From Bacteroidales bacterium (GTDB lineage: Bacteria > Bacteroidota > Bacteroidia > Bacteroidales > Prolixibacteraceae), in assembly GCA_012719495.1 (NCBI GenBank), contig JAAYAG010000085.1:1-63743 (forward strand): a DNA stretch of 63,743 nucleotides, in the 5' to 3' direction. This document shows, one piece after another, positions 53,763 through 63,439 of the stretch. Under the pieces are notes generated by a model. It had not been told where the DNA came from. It made no database searches and was given only the letters and a program-made list of their open reading frames with translations. The position numbers and the translations under genes were made by a program. The stretch's first letter is position 1; every line of letters begins with the position of its first letter.

Positions 53763-55331
53763 ATGAAGAAGCCGATTACTTTTCTGTCAGTATTTTTTCT
53801 TGTTGTTGTACTTGTCGTTACCGGGTGCACATCAGGTAAAAAACAAACTCAACCCCAAAACCCAACCGTTGCAACAACGTACGGTAAAATCTCGGGTGTT
53901 ATCGACGAAGGAATTTATACCTTCAAGGGGATTCCTTACGCCAAAGCCGAACGTTTTATGGCACCACAAGAGCCTGATGCATGGGACGGAGTTCTGGAAT
54001 GTACAGAATTTGGACCGGTAGCAAGGCAAGTAGCACCTTGGTACCCCGATTCCGTTCAAAGCGAAAAAGATCTCTTCAGTGCAAATGTGTGGACACAGGG
54101 AATAATGGATGGCAAAAAGCGTCCGGTAATGGTTTGGTTGCATGGCGGAGGATTTCACATTGGTGCCAGCAACGACCCAATGACCTATGGAAAAGCAATG
54201 GCAAAAAAAGGCGATGTGGTGTTTGTGTCAATTAATCACCGCTTGAATATTCTCGGTTATCTCGATTTGTCGGCATGTGGACCTAACTACGCTCAATCGG
54301 CAAATGTTGGTATGCTCGACATAGTGAAAGCACTGGAGTGGGTAAATAAAAACATTGATAAATTTGGAGGTAATCCTTCCGATGTTACCATTTTAGGCGA
54401 ATCGGGCGGTGGTGGAAAAGTTGGCACACTTATGTGTATGCCCGCAGCTAAAGGTCTGTTTCGTAAAGCAATTATTCAAAGCGGAACACTGATCAATGTT
54501 ATGAATAAAGAAAGTTCGCAAGCCCTTGGTTTAGCCGTGCTCGAAAATTTAGGTCTCACAGCATCTGATGTTGAAAAGCTGGATACGATCTCTTACCAAA
54601 CCCTTGTAAAAGCTGGAAATGATGCAATAGCAAAAATTTCAGGCCCAAGAAAACCCGGATCACCTACAATGTTTGGCTTTGCACCTTCACCCGACGGTGT
54701 TGATTTGCTGCAACAACCTTTTAGTCCAGGTTTTGCTGAAATCTCAAAAGATATACCACTTATGATGGGTACCACCCTCAACGAACTAATGCAAACGGTG
54801 TATGGCGAAAAAGAGTTAACGCTGGAACAGGCAAAAGAACGGTTGGCAAAAGTATATGGCGAAAGTACTGATAAATACATTGAACTTTTTGCAAAAGCAT
54901 ATCCTGATTATACACCTCAGGATCTCCTTTCTATCGATAACACATTCAGGCCTTTTACAATACGGACAGCAGATGCAAGGGGCGTGCAGGGCAAAGCACC
55001 ATTATATGTATACTTTTTAGCATGGAAAAGTCAGGTTGACAATGCATCAAAAGGTTCATTTCATGGGCTGGACATTCCGTTGGCATTCAATACTGTTGAT
55101 TTGAGACCCGACTGGACTGGCAATACAGAAGAAGCATGGAAATTAGCTGACAAAATGAGCTCTGCATGGATCAACTTTGTAAAAACGGGGAATCCAAATG
55201 TGGAAGGTGTACTGCCTAATTGGGAACCTTATACTGCTGAAAATGGTGCTACCATGTATTTTGATAATGAATGCAGAATTGTAAACAACCACGACCGCGA
55301 GTTGATGCATTTCATTATACCGTTGGAATAA
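53763..55331 (+). CDS. Type-B carboxylesterase lipoprotein
   Basis: 522 aa. Lipoprotein signal FLVVVLVVTGCTSG with the lipid-bearing Cys near residue 21. The alpha/beta-hydrolase pattern is clear: YTFKGIPYAKAERFMAPQEP, RPVMVWLHGGGFHIGASNDP (oxyanion hole), and the nucleophile elbow ILGESGGGGKVGTLM, where the usual GESAGG is GESGGG. The acid is probably Glu in TTLNELMQT and the His is in KGSFHGLDIPLAFN. It should hydrolyse carboxyl esters at the cell envelope. It starts 2 bp after the exported flavodoxin gene. Substrate unknown. Confidence 0.9.
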   Translation: MKKPITFLSVFFLVVVLVVTGCTSGKKQTQPQNPTVATTYGKISGVIDEGIYTFKGIPYAKAERFMAPQEPDAWDGVLECTEFGPVARQVAPWYPDSVQSEKDLFSANVWTQGIMDGKKRPVMVWLHGGGFHIGASNDPMTYGKAMAKKGDVVFVSINHRLNILGYLDLSACGPNYAQSANVGMLDIVKALEWVNKNIDKFGGNPSDVTILGESGGGGKVGTLMCMPAAKGLFRKAIIQSGTLINVMNKESSQALGLAVLENLGLTASDVEKLDTISYQTLVKAGNDAIAKISGPRKPGSPTMFGFAPSPDGVDLLQQPFSPGFAEISKDIPLMMGTTLNELMQTVYGEKELTLEQAKERLAKVYGESTDKYIELFAKAYPDYTPQDLLSIDNTFRPFTIRTADARGVQGKAPLYVYFLAWKSQVDNASKGSFHGLDIPLAFNTVDLRPDWTGNTEEAWKLADKMSSAWINFVKTGNPNVEGVLPNWEPYTAENGATMYFDNECRIVNNHDRELMHFIIPLE

Positions 55332-55372
55332 AGAGTTAACGATATTTAGGGCATCTAACCCATGCCAGTGCT

Positions 55373-55407
55373 CACGCCCCGGAGGTTTACGAAATCTTCG
55401 GGGCGTG
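55373..55407 (+). terminator. Hairpin after the carboxylesterase gene
   Basis: A 16-bp stem (CACGCCCCGGAGGTTT with AAATCTTCGGGGCGTG, two G-U pairs) and a 3-base loop, about 40 bp after the stop. The following TTGTATATA is only moderately T-rich, so a terminator is likely but not certain. Confidence 0.65.
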
Positions 55408-55551
55408 TTGTATATAGGTATAAACCCTACTGATTTTTGAAACTCTGCGTGGTTTAAGGAATATTTTATTACTATTGTACTTAACAAACTAAAAAACAGA
55501 ACAAGTTTTTGTGATCTTGTTTAAATTAAACTAATAATCAATTATTTACAC

Positions 55552-56163
55552 ATGAAAAAGATTGTACTGTTGCTTTTTGCTGTTAGTTTTGGCGTTGTGC
55601 AGTATGCCGCTGCTCAAAAGTTTTCAACTGCACTACAATTAGGTTGGTCGGCACCCAAGGGAGAGGCCTTTAATTACGATGAAAATACGGGAGCTAAAGG
55701 TGGGCTCGGGTATTCAATCGATTTACTTTATTATTTGCCCGCTCTTGAAGAGAAACTCGCAGTAGGGTTAGTTTACAACGGGTCATTGCTGTTGGGCGGT
55801 GGAACCAAAGATGCATCGTTAGATATTGATATGTACGGTCTTGCATTGTATGGTGTAAAAGGTCAATATCGTTTTTTAAATCGTCAAGTTTCGCCTTATG
55901 TAGCCCTTTCTACAGGGTTATCGCACCTCGAGACTCCATCGTTTTTGGATGGAGATGGAAATTTGCTCATGGCTGGCAGAAATTCGTTTTCACTTGGGCT
56001 TGCCCCCGAAGTTGGCGTTGAACTGGGCTTTTTTATTCTTAGCGCCACCTATTTTGTGCCCATGAAATATAAGGTGTGGTCGGTTAGAAAAGAATCGGCA
56101 GGAACTTTTCAGGTTTCATTGGGCTTCCGTTATTCGCTCGATCTGAAAGAAACTAAAATATAG
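55552..56163 (+). CDS. Outer-membrane beta-barrel protein
   Basis: 203 aa. Signal peptide MKKIVLLLFAVSFGVVQYAA, cleavage near AAAQ. The rest alternates hydrophobic and polar residues with glycine-rich turns (FSTALQLGWSAPKG; LAVGLVYNGSLLLGG; QYRFLNRQVSPYVALSTGLS) and ends with strands FQVSLGFRYSLDL, as in small eight-stranded barrels of the OmpA-N/OMP_b-brl type. It is followed by convergent genes and has no partner. Function unknown. Confidence 0.75.
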   Translation: MKKIVLLLFAVSFGVVQYAAAQKFSTALQLGWSAPKGEAFNYDENTGAKGGLGYSIDLLYYLPALEEKLAVGLVYNGSLLLGGGTKDASLDIDMYGLALYGVKGQYRFLNRQVSPYVALSTGLSHLETPSFLDGDGNLLMAGRNSFSLGLAPEVGVELGFFILSATYFVPMKYKVWSVRKESAGTFQVSLGFRYSLDLKETKI

Positions 56164-56227
56164 TGATAGGTTAGTAATTTCTGAAGTTCGGTTTTTCTGC
56201 TTTTATGTGTGTTGCCGACACCTTTAC

Positions 56228-58069
56228 TCACCGCTTCAGAAAATCGTTGTGCAAATATTGGGTGAATGATTTGGCAAAACGTTGAAGCGAATCGGTTTTG
56301 TCGCATTCTTCACCATAGAAAAATTGTTGCATTCCGCTTTCTTTATCGGTAAAAAAGCCTGTTTCTGGCGAAAGAAAACCCCACCCTTCGTCGCGGAAGA
56401 AAAAAGCATATTGTTTGTCTCCGAATATATTTTTCGAGAAGTATGACTTTTCGGCCTCCCATCCCAATTGCTGTAATAATGTAGTAGAAAGATCGGTTTG
56501 CATGGCTACTGCATTGCATACGAATGTGGTGTCTATAGCTCCACCAGTCCAAATCATAGGTATGCGGTATGTTGCAGGATCGTTATACATGGTTGGACCG
56601 GGATCAGGTGTGGCATGGTCTGAGGTGACAATAAGCATAGTGTTGTCCCATAATTGGCTATTCATTAGATTATTGACAAAAACACCAAGGCAACTGTCGG
56701 CATAGCATACCGAGTTGAAATAGTTGAGGCCGTTATTTTCTTTTACCTTCACATAGCCGGGGATATCGTATGGGTCGTGACTGCTAATGGTATATAGGAT
56801 GTTGAAAAATGGCTGTTTGGTGTTAATCAAGTCGTTGTACATTTTTTGATAGAGATATTCATCGGGGACGCCCCATTTTTGAAGCGATGCAATTTCTTCA
56901 GGAAAGTCTGATGAAGAAATTATCTGGTCGGCACCTGCCTGAATCATCACCATTCGTGTGTTGTAAAAGTTAACATCGCCTCCGTAGTAAAACGAAAAAT
57001 TGTACCCATTGCGTTTGAAATATTGAGGTAAGAAATCGAGGTCTTTCATTTTGTCGGGATATCCAATGATCGATGAGGCCCTGCAAAGTGCGGGATACGA
57101 GGCAATAAGTGAAGAAATGCCTTTGTCAGACCGGTTTCCGGTAGCGTAGAACGAAGTGAATAGAATGCCTTCTTTCCCCAGAAAGTCGAGATTTGGTGTG
57201 AGCCCTTTTACCCCTCCAAGTGACTCAATAACTTTATTAGAAAACGATTCAAGGATGATAAGTATAACATTTACAGGCTTTTCGCCTTTTACAAACATGG
57301 GAAGTTCCTCGGGCTTGGGTTCGGGTACTTTTTCAATGTTCTTTTTACACTCTTCGGCTAAAAAATAAGTAAATGGGTTGTTTTTTAATTTGTTATGGGT
57401 TATGGCATGATTAAACGACCAGAAAAAATTATAAGCGCATTGATTTGAATAAAGGTTTTTGCTGAAGTACACACTGCTGAAATTTAATGGAGATGTGTTG
57501 AGTCCGCCTCTTATTGGCAATAATAGCGCTCCGGTGAGCAGAAGGATCACGGGCGAAACATACCATTTTATCTTGCTTCCGGACAGGAGGTTATTGGGAA
57601 ATAACTTTCGATAGCTAACATAAACCCCTCCGGCAATAATGAACAAAGCGATAATGAAAAAGGCAAAATTCCAAAAGCTTATACTTGAAAATAATCCCAC
57701 AGGTTCTGACAGAAAGGGAAGGACCTGCGCGTTGAGCCGTGTACGCCAGTAGGGGTAAAGGCTAATATCGGCAATGCCCATTATGATAACAATAATGACA
57801 AAGAACAGTGTGTAGCCTCTTATAATTCGCACGATGGTTTCGGGTTTTATTACCGATGAAAAGGCAAGGAATACTCCGGGCAAGACACTTAAATAACCCG
57901 CTGCCGATAAATCCATTTTTGCACCGCGGAAAAAGGCCATAAAAAAATCGTAGATGCCCATCTGCAGGGTTGCCTTAACGTTGCAGATCATAAAAAGCAA
58001 TTTGAAAGCAACAAAAAACAGGAACCAAAACAGATAGTATTTCAGAAAAAAGTGAATGCTTCGTTTCAT
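56228..58069 (-). CDS. LTA synthase-like sulfatase-fold membrane phosphotransferase
   Basis: 613 aa. Five N-terminal membrane helices to about residue 190, then a periplasmic sulfatase-fold domain: VNVILIILESFSNKVIESLG (first metal ligand Glu), FYATGNRSDKGISSLIASYP around the expected nucleophile, FSFYYGGDVNFYNTR, and MLIVTSDHATPDPG with the Asp-His metal ligands. This is the layout of lipoteichoic-acid synthase and OpgB/MdoB-type phosphoglycerol transferases. In Gram-negatives it probably adds a phospho-alcohol head group to an envelope glycan or lipid. The nucleophile appears to be Ser rather than Thr. Confidence 0.85.
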   Translation of the reverse strand: MKRSIHFFLKYYLFWFLFFVAFKLLFMICNVKATLQMGIYDFFMAFFRGAKMDLSAAGYLSVLPGVFLAFSSVIKPETIVRIIRGYTLFFVIIVIIMGIADISLYPYWRTRLNAQVLPFLSEPVGLFSSISFWNFAFFIIALFIIAGGVYVSYRKLFPNNLLSGSKIKWYVSPVILLLTGALLLPIRGGLNTSPLNFSSVYFSKNLYSNQCAYNFFWSFNHAITHNKLKNNPFTYFLAEECKKNIEKVPEPKPEELPMFVKGEKPVNVILIILESFSNKVIESLGGVKGLTPNLDFLGKEGILFTSFYATGNRSDKGISSLIASYPALCRASSIIGYPDKMKDLDFLPQYFKRNGYNFSFYYGGDVNFYNTRMVMIQAGADQIISSSDFPEEIASLQKWGVPDEYLYQKMYNDLINTKQPFFNILYTISSHDPYDIPGYVKVKENNGLNYFNSVCYADSCLGVFVNNLMNSQLWDNTMLIVTSDHATPDPGPTMYNDPATYRIPMIWTGGAIDTTFVCNAVAMQTDLSTTLLQQLGWEAEKSYFSKNIFGDKQYAFFFRDEGWGFLSPETGFFTDKESGMQQFFYGEECDKTDSLQRFAKSFTQYLHNDFLKR

Positions 58070-58130
58070 GGATTTTTCCTATCCTATTTATTTTGAATTT
58101 ATTATGGGATGATGTCTTTTCATGCAAAAT

Positions 58131-58907
58131 TTAACGTCGCATCAAAGTGCCGCTTGCCGAGGGTTTAGTAAGGTTCTTCGCATTGGTGATAAGTACCATG
58201 TTTACTCCGCTGTTAAGGGCGCGGAATGCGTTGTCGAGTTTAGGGATCATGCCTTCCGATATAACACCTTCCGACTTATATTGAAGGTAAAGGTCGCGAT
58301 CAAGGTCGCGTATTACCGACTTGTCGTCGTCGGGGTTGGCTAGTACTCCATCTTTCTCGAAACAGAAAACCAGGTTAACCGCATAAAATTTAGCCAGATC
58401 GATCGCTAATTCAGTAGCCATGGTATCGGCATTAGTATTCAGGAGTTGGCCTTTGCCATCGTGGGTAAGGGGCGCAATAACAGGGGTGACCCCTTCGCCA
58501 ATCAAAATACGAAGTTCGCTGGTATTAACGTCAACCACATCGCCTACATACCCGTAATCGACTTCTTTCACCGGTCGTTTTGCCGAGGTAATGAGGCTAA
58601 GGTCAGCACCGGTAAAACCACAAGCATTGCAGCCTTTTGACTGCAGACCGGCAACAATGTTTTTGTTTACAAGCCCTCCATAAACCATGGTTACTACTTC
58701 AAGCATGGGCTTGTCGGTAATGCGGCGTCCATCTACCATTTGGGTTTCAATGCCCAGCTTGGCAGCCATAGCTGTTGCCGACCGCCCCCCGCCATGTACC
58801 AGGATTTTTGGACCCGAAATGCTCTTGAAATCCTGCAACAACTGGCTTAGCGAGTCTGTTTCTTCCACAATTTTACCGCCAACTTTTACAATGGTTAGTT
58901 TTTCCAT
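58131..58907 (-). CDS. argB: N-acetylglutamate (or N-succinylglutamate) kinase
   Basis: 258 aa amino-acid-kinase fold. Motifs: TIVKVGGKIVEETDS (phosphate loop), ILVHGGGRSATAMAAKLGIE, VDGRRITDKPMLEVVTMVYG (acyl-glutamate site), LLNTNADTMATELAIDLAKF, and SEGMIPKLDNAFRALNSGVN with the conserved Gly-Met-Ile-Pro-Lys. It phosphorylates the acylated glutamate in arginine synthesis. Some Bacteroidota use succinyl instead of acetyl intermediates, which this sequence alone does not settle. No other arg genes are adjacent. Confidence 0.93.
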   Translation of the reverse strand: MEKLTIVKVGGKIVEETDSLSQLLQDFKSISGPKILVHGGGRSATAMAAKLGIETQMVDGRRITDKPMLEVVTMVYGGLVNKNIVAGLQSKGCNACGFTGADLSLITSAKRPVKEVDYGYVGDVVDVNTSELRILIGEGVTPVIAPLTHDGKGQLLNTNADTMATELAIDLAKFYAVNLVFCFEKDGVLANPDDDKSVIRDLDRDLYLQYKSEGVISEGMIPKLDNAFRALNSGVNMVLITNAKNLTKPSASGTLMRR

Positions 58908-58926
58908 GATATAGATTTGTTTCGGG

Positions 58927-58934
58927 CAAAAATA
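58927..58934 (-). promoter_or_regulatory. Bacteroidota -7 element for argB
   Basis: TATTTTTG on the minus strand, 19 nt before the ATG at 58907. No clear -33. Confidence 0.45.
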
Positions 58935-58993
58935 ATAAAAAGTAACAGAGCTGGCATTTAATCGACGAAGATGATGAAAAAGAATGTAACGTG

Positions 58994-59025
58994 TTGTGCA
59001 GCTTTTAATAATCTTTTTAGTTTTG
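58994..59025 (+). promoter_or_regulatory. Promoter of the LRR-T9SS gene
   Basis: TTG at 58994-58996, a 21-nt spacer, and TAGTTTTG at 59018-59025. It lies inside the longer frame beginning at 58971 and 23 nt before ATG 59049, which it therefore supports as the start. Confidence 0.5.
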
Positions 59026-59048
59026 CATGGAATAAATCACACACCATT

Positions 59049-61127
59049 ATGAAAAGAATACTCCTTAACTTGCTATGCCTGTGTTTTGCCCTTACGTTAA
59101 GTGCACAGGTTTCGAAAACAGTAACAATTTCAGCCGGCGGATTATCATCGGCATTAACTGCGAGCGAAAAATCTACCGTTACAAATTTAACTATAAATGG
59201 AACCATCGATGCCCGCGACTTTAAAACCATGCGAGATGAGCTTACCGTACTTTCTGTGCTTACCATGAGTGGAGCCAGTGTGGGTGGATATACCGGGACT
59301 GGGGGGACTGTAAGTTCGCAAAGTGTTGTTTATCCAGCGGATGCTATACCAATTTATGCTTTTTGCAATACCGACTTTATTGGGAAAAAATCTTTAACAT
59401 CGGTTACGTTGCCGGCGGGGATAAAGCTTATCGATATGCGGTCTTTCTGGGGGTGTAGCGGAATATCTTCGATTACAAATCTTTCCACAAGCCTTACCGA
59501 AATAGGCAGTGGTGCTTTTTATAGTTGTGGAAATGCACTAACGATTACTATACCCAGCTCGGTTACAACACTCCGGAGCATGGCTTTCGAAGCGTTTAAC
59601 GGAACATTGGTTGTTGACGGGAGCAATCCTAATTATTCAAGTTGGGACGGAGCAATTTTCAACAAAGACAAAACTACGTTGTTATTTTGTCCTGCTTCAA
59701 AATCAAGTTTTACTATTCCGCTAAGTGTTAATACTCTAGGGTATGGTGCTTTCAGCCATTGTATGAACTTAACGGGTGCTTTTTATATCCCGTTTGGAGT
59801 AAAAGAAATAGGCAGTTCAGCTTTTCGTAATTGCGAAAAGCTTGCATCTATTGTGATACCGTCTTCTGTTGATACTATTGGTAATGGTGCTTTCAGTGAA
59901 TGCCGTATTTTACAATCTCTTACTGTTCATTGTTCGGTTCCACCGCTTTTTGATACAGGAACATTAGCGTTTCATCTTATCGATAAGAAAAAATGTATCC
60001 TTTATGTTCCTAAAGGATCGTTACTATTGTATCTTGCAGCCAACGGATGGAAAGATTTTGAGAATATTACTGAGATTCCGGTTGTTTCTTCTTTTCCTTA
60101 TACTGAAGATTTTTCTTACGGACAGGTATATTCTTGGAATATAATTGATAATGTGGGTGAAGGACAGGTGTGGGGGCTTCAAAATCTTCGTAATAGAGAA
60201 ATATACACTCCTAGTAGTTCAAATGGGTTTATGATTATTGATAGCGATTGTTTTGGCTCAGGAAAAACGCAAAATACCGACTTAATAAGCCCAACATTTA
60301 ATTTTTTAGATAAGACACTTATTCAGATTAGCTTTTATCATTATTATCGTCATTATCAGTCTTCTGAGGCGAAATTCTTTTATAGCATCGATAATGGTAT
60401 TACTTGGGTTGAGAAAGATCGATGGGTTTCGGAGATTTCAAATTCTATAAGATCAAATTATGACCTCACTTCGGAATTGGCGGGACAAACTACTGTTAAA
60501 TTTAAGTGGAATTATGTGGGAACTTGGGCATGGTATTGGGCTATTGATGATTTTGAGGTGAAAGCAAATGCTCCGCTTCAAGCGAACCTAACAATTCAAA
60601 ATGTATCGGTTGAGAATAGTACAAATGTTTGTTATAATGCAGAAAATCAAATTACTTTAGCAGGAAACAGTACAACTGTGGATTTTGTAAGTGGCTCAAC
60701 TGTAGACCTTATTGCCGGGCAATCGATTCGTTTCTTGCCGGGTTTTCATGCTCATAATGGCAGCCAAGTGCATGCATGGATCACTACCGATGGTAGTTTT
60801 TGCGATCAATCACCTGCTCCAATAATGGCTCAGTCAATAGACAAGAGCTCTTTCATCGAAGGGCAATCTGAGTCAAATGGTATTTCAGGGGAAGATCATT
60901 TTGTTAAGCTTTATCCAAATCCCAACAACGGGATGTTTACTGTAGAACTAAAAAATTATGACTCAGCTACAGTTGAGATATACTCTTTGTCGGGTGCTAA
61001 AATGCTTCACATTAGTAATGTGGAATCGGGCGTTTTCCCGCTGAATATTGGCATTCAAAAGGGAATATATTTTCTTAAAGTTTGTGAAGGAGGTTCACAG
61101 AAAATCAAGAAGTTTATTGTTCAGTAA
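59049..61127 (+). CDS. Secreted BspA-type LRR protein with MAM-like and T9SS sorting domains
   Basis: About 692 aa. Signal peptide MKRILLNLLCLCFALTLSAQ. Residues 70-330 are BspA-like (LRR_5) repeats (SVTLPAGIKLIDMRSFWGCS; TIPSSVTTLRSMAFEAFNG; AFRNCEKLASIVIPSSVDTI). Residues of about 350-515 resemble a choice-of-anchor/MAM-like jelly roll (FPYTEDFSYGQVYSWNIID; YYWAIDDFEV-type end). A coat-hanger-like spacer with FLPGFHAHNGSQVHAWI follows, and the last 75 residues are a T9SS sorting domain (KLYPNPNNGMFTVELKNYDS to IKKFIVQ). The signal, architecture and sorting domain indicate a surface or secreted protein; ligand binding is inference. Confidence 0.85.
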   Translation: MKRILLNLLCLCFALTLSAQVSKTVTISAGGLSSALTASEKSTVTNLTINGTIDARDFKTMRDELTVLSVLTMSGASVGGYTGTGGTVSSQSVVYPADAIPIYAFCNTDFIGKKSLTSVTLPAGIKLIDMRSFWGCSGISSITNLSTSLTEIGSGAFYSCGNALTITIPSSVTTLRSMAFEAFNGTLVVDGSNPNYSSWDGAIFNKDKTTLLFCPASKSSFTIPLSVNTLGYGAFSHCMNLTGAFYIPFGVKEIGSSAFRNCEKLASIVIPSSVDTIGNGAFSECRILQSLTVHCSVPPLFDTGTLAFHLIDKKKCILYVPKGSLLLYLAANGWKDFENITEIPVVSSFPYTEDFSYGQVYSWNIIDNVGEGQVWGLQNLRNREIYTPSSSNGFMIIDSDCFGSGKTQNTDLISPTFNFLDKTLIQISFYHYYRHYQSSEAKFFYSIDNGITWVEKDRWVSEISNSIRSNYDLTSELAGQTTVKFKWNYVGTWAWYWAIDDFEVKANAPLQANLTIQNVSVENSTNVCYNAENQITLAGNSTTVDFVSGSTVDLIAGQSIRFLPGFHAHNGSQVHAWITTDGSFCDQSPAPIMAQSIDKSSFIEGQSESNGISGEDHFVKLYPNPNNGMFTVELKNYDSATVEIYSLSGAKMLHISNVESGVFPLNIGIQKGIYFLKVCEGGSQKIKKFIVQ

Positions 61128-61159
61128 GTCTGTTTTTACATTATCTTTACCAGACTTAC
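61124..61159 (+). repeat. Hairpin overlapping the stop codon
   Basis: GTAAGTCTG at 61124-61132, containing the TAA stop, and its exact complement at 61151-61159, separated by 18 T-rich bases. It lies between two T9SS genes 56 bp apart. It may act as a weak terminator or a stabilising structure. Confidence 0.4.
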
Positions 61160-61183
61160 GTTAATAATATTTATCATCCGCAA

Positions 61184-63439
61184 ATGAAGTTCAGCAAGCC
61201 GAATAAGCATCAATGGTTGTGTGCATTTATAATAGTGTCAACCATTACACAACTGGCAGCACAAGATATGATAACCATAGCCCCAGCTAATGGACTCAGT
61301 GCCGACCGCCCAGTATTTCTTTTCGACAAGAATGGCGTTTTTGGTCAACCTTGGGGGGCTGCCGGCAATGCATGGCCTCAACAATTGTTCTGGAACAATG
61401 TCGACGACACCAACAACCACCACCTTCAGGAGATGATTAATGAAGCATCGGGCATTGAGGCCGACGGGCGGGTTCCTGTGCTTGGTTGTGTGGCTTGGGG
61501 CTACGAATTCAAATCGGCTACAGGTGGCGACTCTGCAAACCTGGCCGCAACTCCCGACTTTAGTGGTTTAGGGGGCTGGAAACAATGGGGCGAATGGATG
61601 AAAGATACAAGCCGTGTAAAATATTATTCAACAAACTGGAAAGGCAAAACTGAACCGGGATATATAACCCCGTTAATGCCCATGAAACCTGACGATTGGC
61701 CAACAGAATGGATTGCACCGAAAAATTGGGTAGCTCCATCGGGTTGGTCAGACAATAAACCATCATCCGAAATCAGTTACGGACAATGGTTGGGTACCCG
61801 TTTGGCTCAACTGGCATTAAAAACGGGCAACCGGGGTATGATGTGTGCTGATTATGTCATTGGACTGGAATGGGGCGATGCCATTGATTACAACCAGAGG
61901 GTTGTCGACGACTTTGCAGCCTGGGCAGGAGTAACAATTCCGCAAGGCACTGTAGCCGAACGTGCCGATTACATTCAAATGAACCTGAAATCGAAATGGT
62001 TCGATTTTAAATGTATTCGCTTTGCCGAATTCTATTGCAGCATGGGGCAAAACCTTATCGACAACGGGAAAATACCATTGCTTGGAGGCCAAACGCTTGG
62101 CGAGACCCGTGGCTCGGGCAACGATTTCAGGATCTACACACATGGTATAAACGGAAGCATGTCGCTCCCCGGAAAGTATTGGTTTTTCAATGTTGAATTG
62201 CAAGCTGACGACCTCAGGCCTCCTCACGAGTATTGGGTTTCTGCTTCAAGAATGGGGATGTTGGCTTGCCGTGAGCCCGACATGAGGTTGGGCGGACAAA
62301 TGAATGCTCTTGGAGGGCAGGGCATGTTTGACCGCTCATTAGAGATTGATAATCGGGACACAATATGGGGGAAGAAACATCTTACCAACCAATGGTTAAG
62401 TGTTGGCTGGACACACATTGCCGGCCGCGATGGTGCGGTGAGGCGCGCCCCAATGTCGTTTATGCGTTCGTATTGGGATGCCGGCGAAACTCCTGAAGAG
62501 GAGTTTGATTTAATTCTGAATCATATTCCGAGGCATCCTTTTGGTCCGGCAGTTTATTACTCGGTTGCCATTGAACGGAGCTTTGAAAAAGGCAACGGAA
62601 AGTATTCGAACAGTTGGTATATGTGCACCGAGAAGTTTACCCGGGAGTTAAGTCCGATTAAAAATGCTACACACCAAGGTTATTTGCGGGGGTTGTGCAA
62701 TGGTTATTGGGTAAGCGATGTTGGAACAGATAGTCTGAAGCCTGTTGATTATCCTTCGGCATGGATTGTTTACGATTCGGAATATTTACCTGCAGATGAA
62801 AAAGCTAAGCTCGAAGCAATTGCTCCAATTGTCGACCCCGAGAAGAAATTTTCGCAAGCAGCCAAAACACTGTTCCCGCTGGGGCCTGTTTATATTGCTC
62901 AAAACGAGGAACAATGCCTTAATGGCTTGGCATTTGTCGACCAAAACGAATCGGTCATTGTCATGGTAAGCAACTCGATGGAGAGCGATGCCACAGCAAA
63001 ACTGATGTTTAACCATGTTGGAAATGGTACGTTTGAATGTAAAGGATTGTATGGTTGTGCAAATACAACATTAACCATAAGCGCCGACTCGGGCAGTGTA
63101 CCTATTTCGGTTCCATCGCGGGGAACCATTGTATACGAAATTCCTCATCTGAAATGGCTTGGCCACGAAACAGTCTCTTCATCAACAATAAAAGAAAAAA
63201 GCAAAAGTGATGCAACCATCTTTCCAAATCCAAACAACGGGCTGTTTACCATTGAGTTAAACGATTGTGACAATGCAACCATAACCATTTTCAATCTTGC
63301 TGGAACTATGGTTTTTCAGCAAAAAGGCTTTCAATCGGGCAAGCACTTGTTGCAAGTTCGCGACATCAAAAAAGGGGTGTACATCCTAAACGTAAACGAA
63401 ACCGATAAGCAAATTATCCGGAAGTTTGTAGTAGAATGA
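61184..63439 (+). CDS. Secreted protein of unknown family with T9SS sorting domain, possibly a glycoside-hydrolase-like barrel
   Basis: 751 aa. Signal peptide near residues 8-26 (HQWLCAFIIVSTITQLAA). The central 560 residues match no family I can name. They are rich in Trp and acidic residues (GLEWGDAIDYNQRVVDDFAA; KSKWFDFKCIRFAEFY; IYTHGINGSMSLPGKYW; RSYWDAGETPEEEFD), reminiscent of (beta/alpha)8 glycoside hydrolases, but no catalytic pair is proven. The C-terminal 75 residues are a T9SS domain (IFPNPNNGLFTIELNDCDN to IRKFVVE) closely resembling that of the preceding gene. Its stop overlaps the next start as ATGA. Confidence 0.7.
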   Translation: MKFSKPNKHQWLCAFIIVSTITQLAAQDMITIAPANGLSADRPVFLFDKNGVFGQPWGAAGNAWPQQLFWNNVDDTNNHHLQEMINEASGIEADGRVPVLGCVAWGYEFKSATGGDSANLAATPDFSGLGGWKQWGEWMKDTSRVKYYSTNWKGKTEPGYITPLMPMKPDDWPTEWIAPKNWVAPSGWSDNKPSSEISYGQWLGTRLAQLALKTGNRGMMCADYVIGLEWGDAIDYNQRVVDDFAAWAGVTIPQGTVAERADYIQMNLKSKWFDFKCIRFAEFYCSMGQNLIDNGKIPLLGGQTLGETRGSGNDFRIYTHGINGSMSLPGKYWFFNVELQADDLRPPHEYWVSASRMGMLACREPDMRLGGQMNALGGQGMFDRSLEIDNRDTIWGKKHLTNQWLSVGWTHIAGRDGAVRRAPMSFMRSYWDAGETPEEEFDLILNHIPRHPFGPAVYYSVAIERSFEKGNGKYSNSWYMCTEKFTRELSPIKNATHQGYLRGLCNGYWVSDVGTDSLKPVDYPSAWIVYDSEYLPADEKAKLEAIAPIVDPEKKFSQAAKTLFPLGPVYIAQNEEQCLNGLAFVDQNESVIVMVSNSMESDATAKLMFNHVGNGTFECKGLYGCANTTLTISADSGSVPISVPSRGTIVYEIPHLKWLGHETVSSSTIKEKSKSDATIFPNPNNGLFTIELNDCDNATITIFNLAGTMVFQQKGFQSGKHLLQVRDIKKGVYILNVNETDKQIIRKFVVE

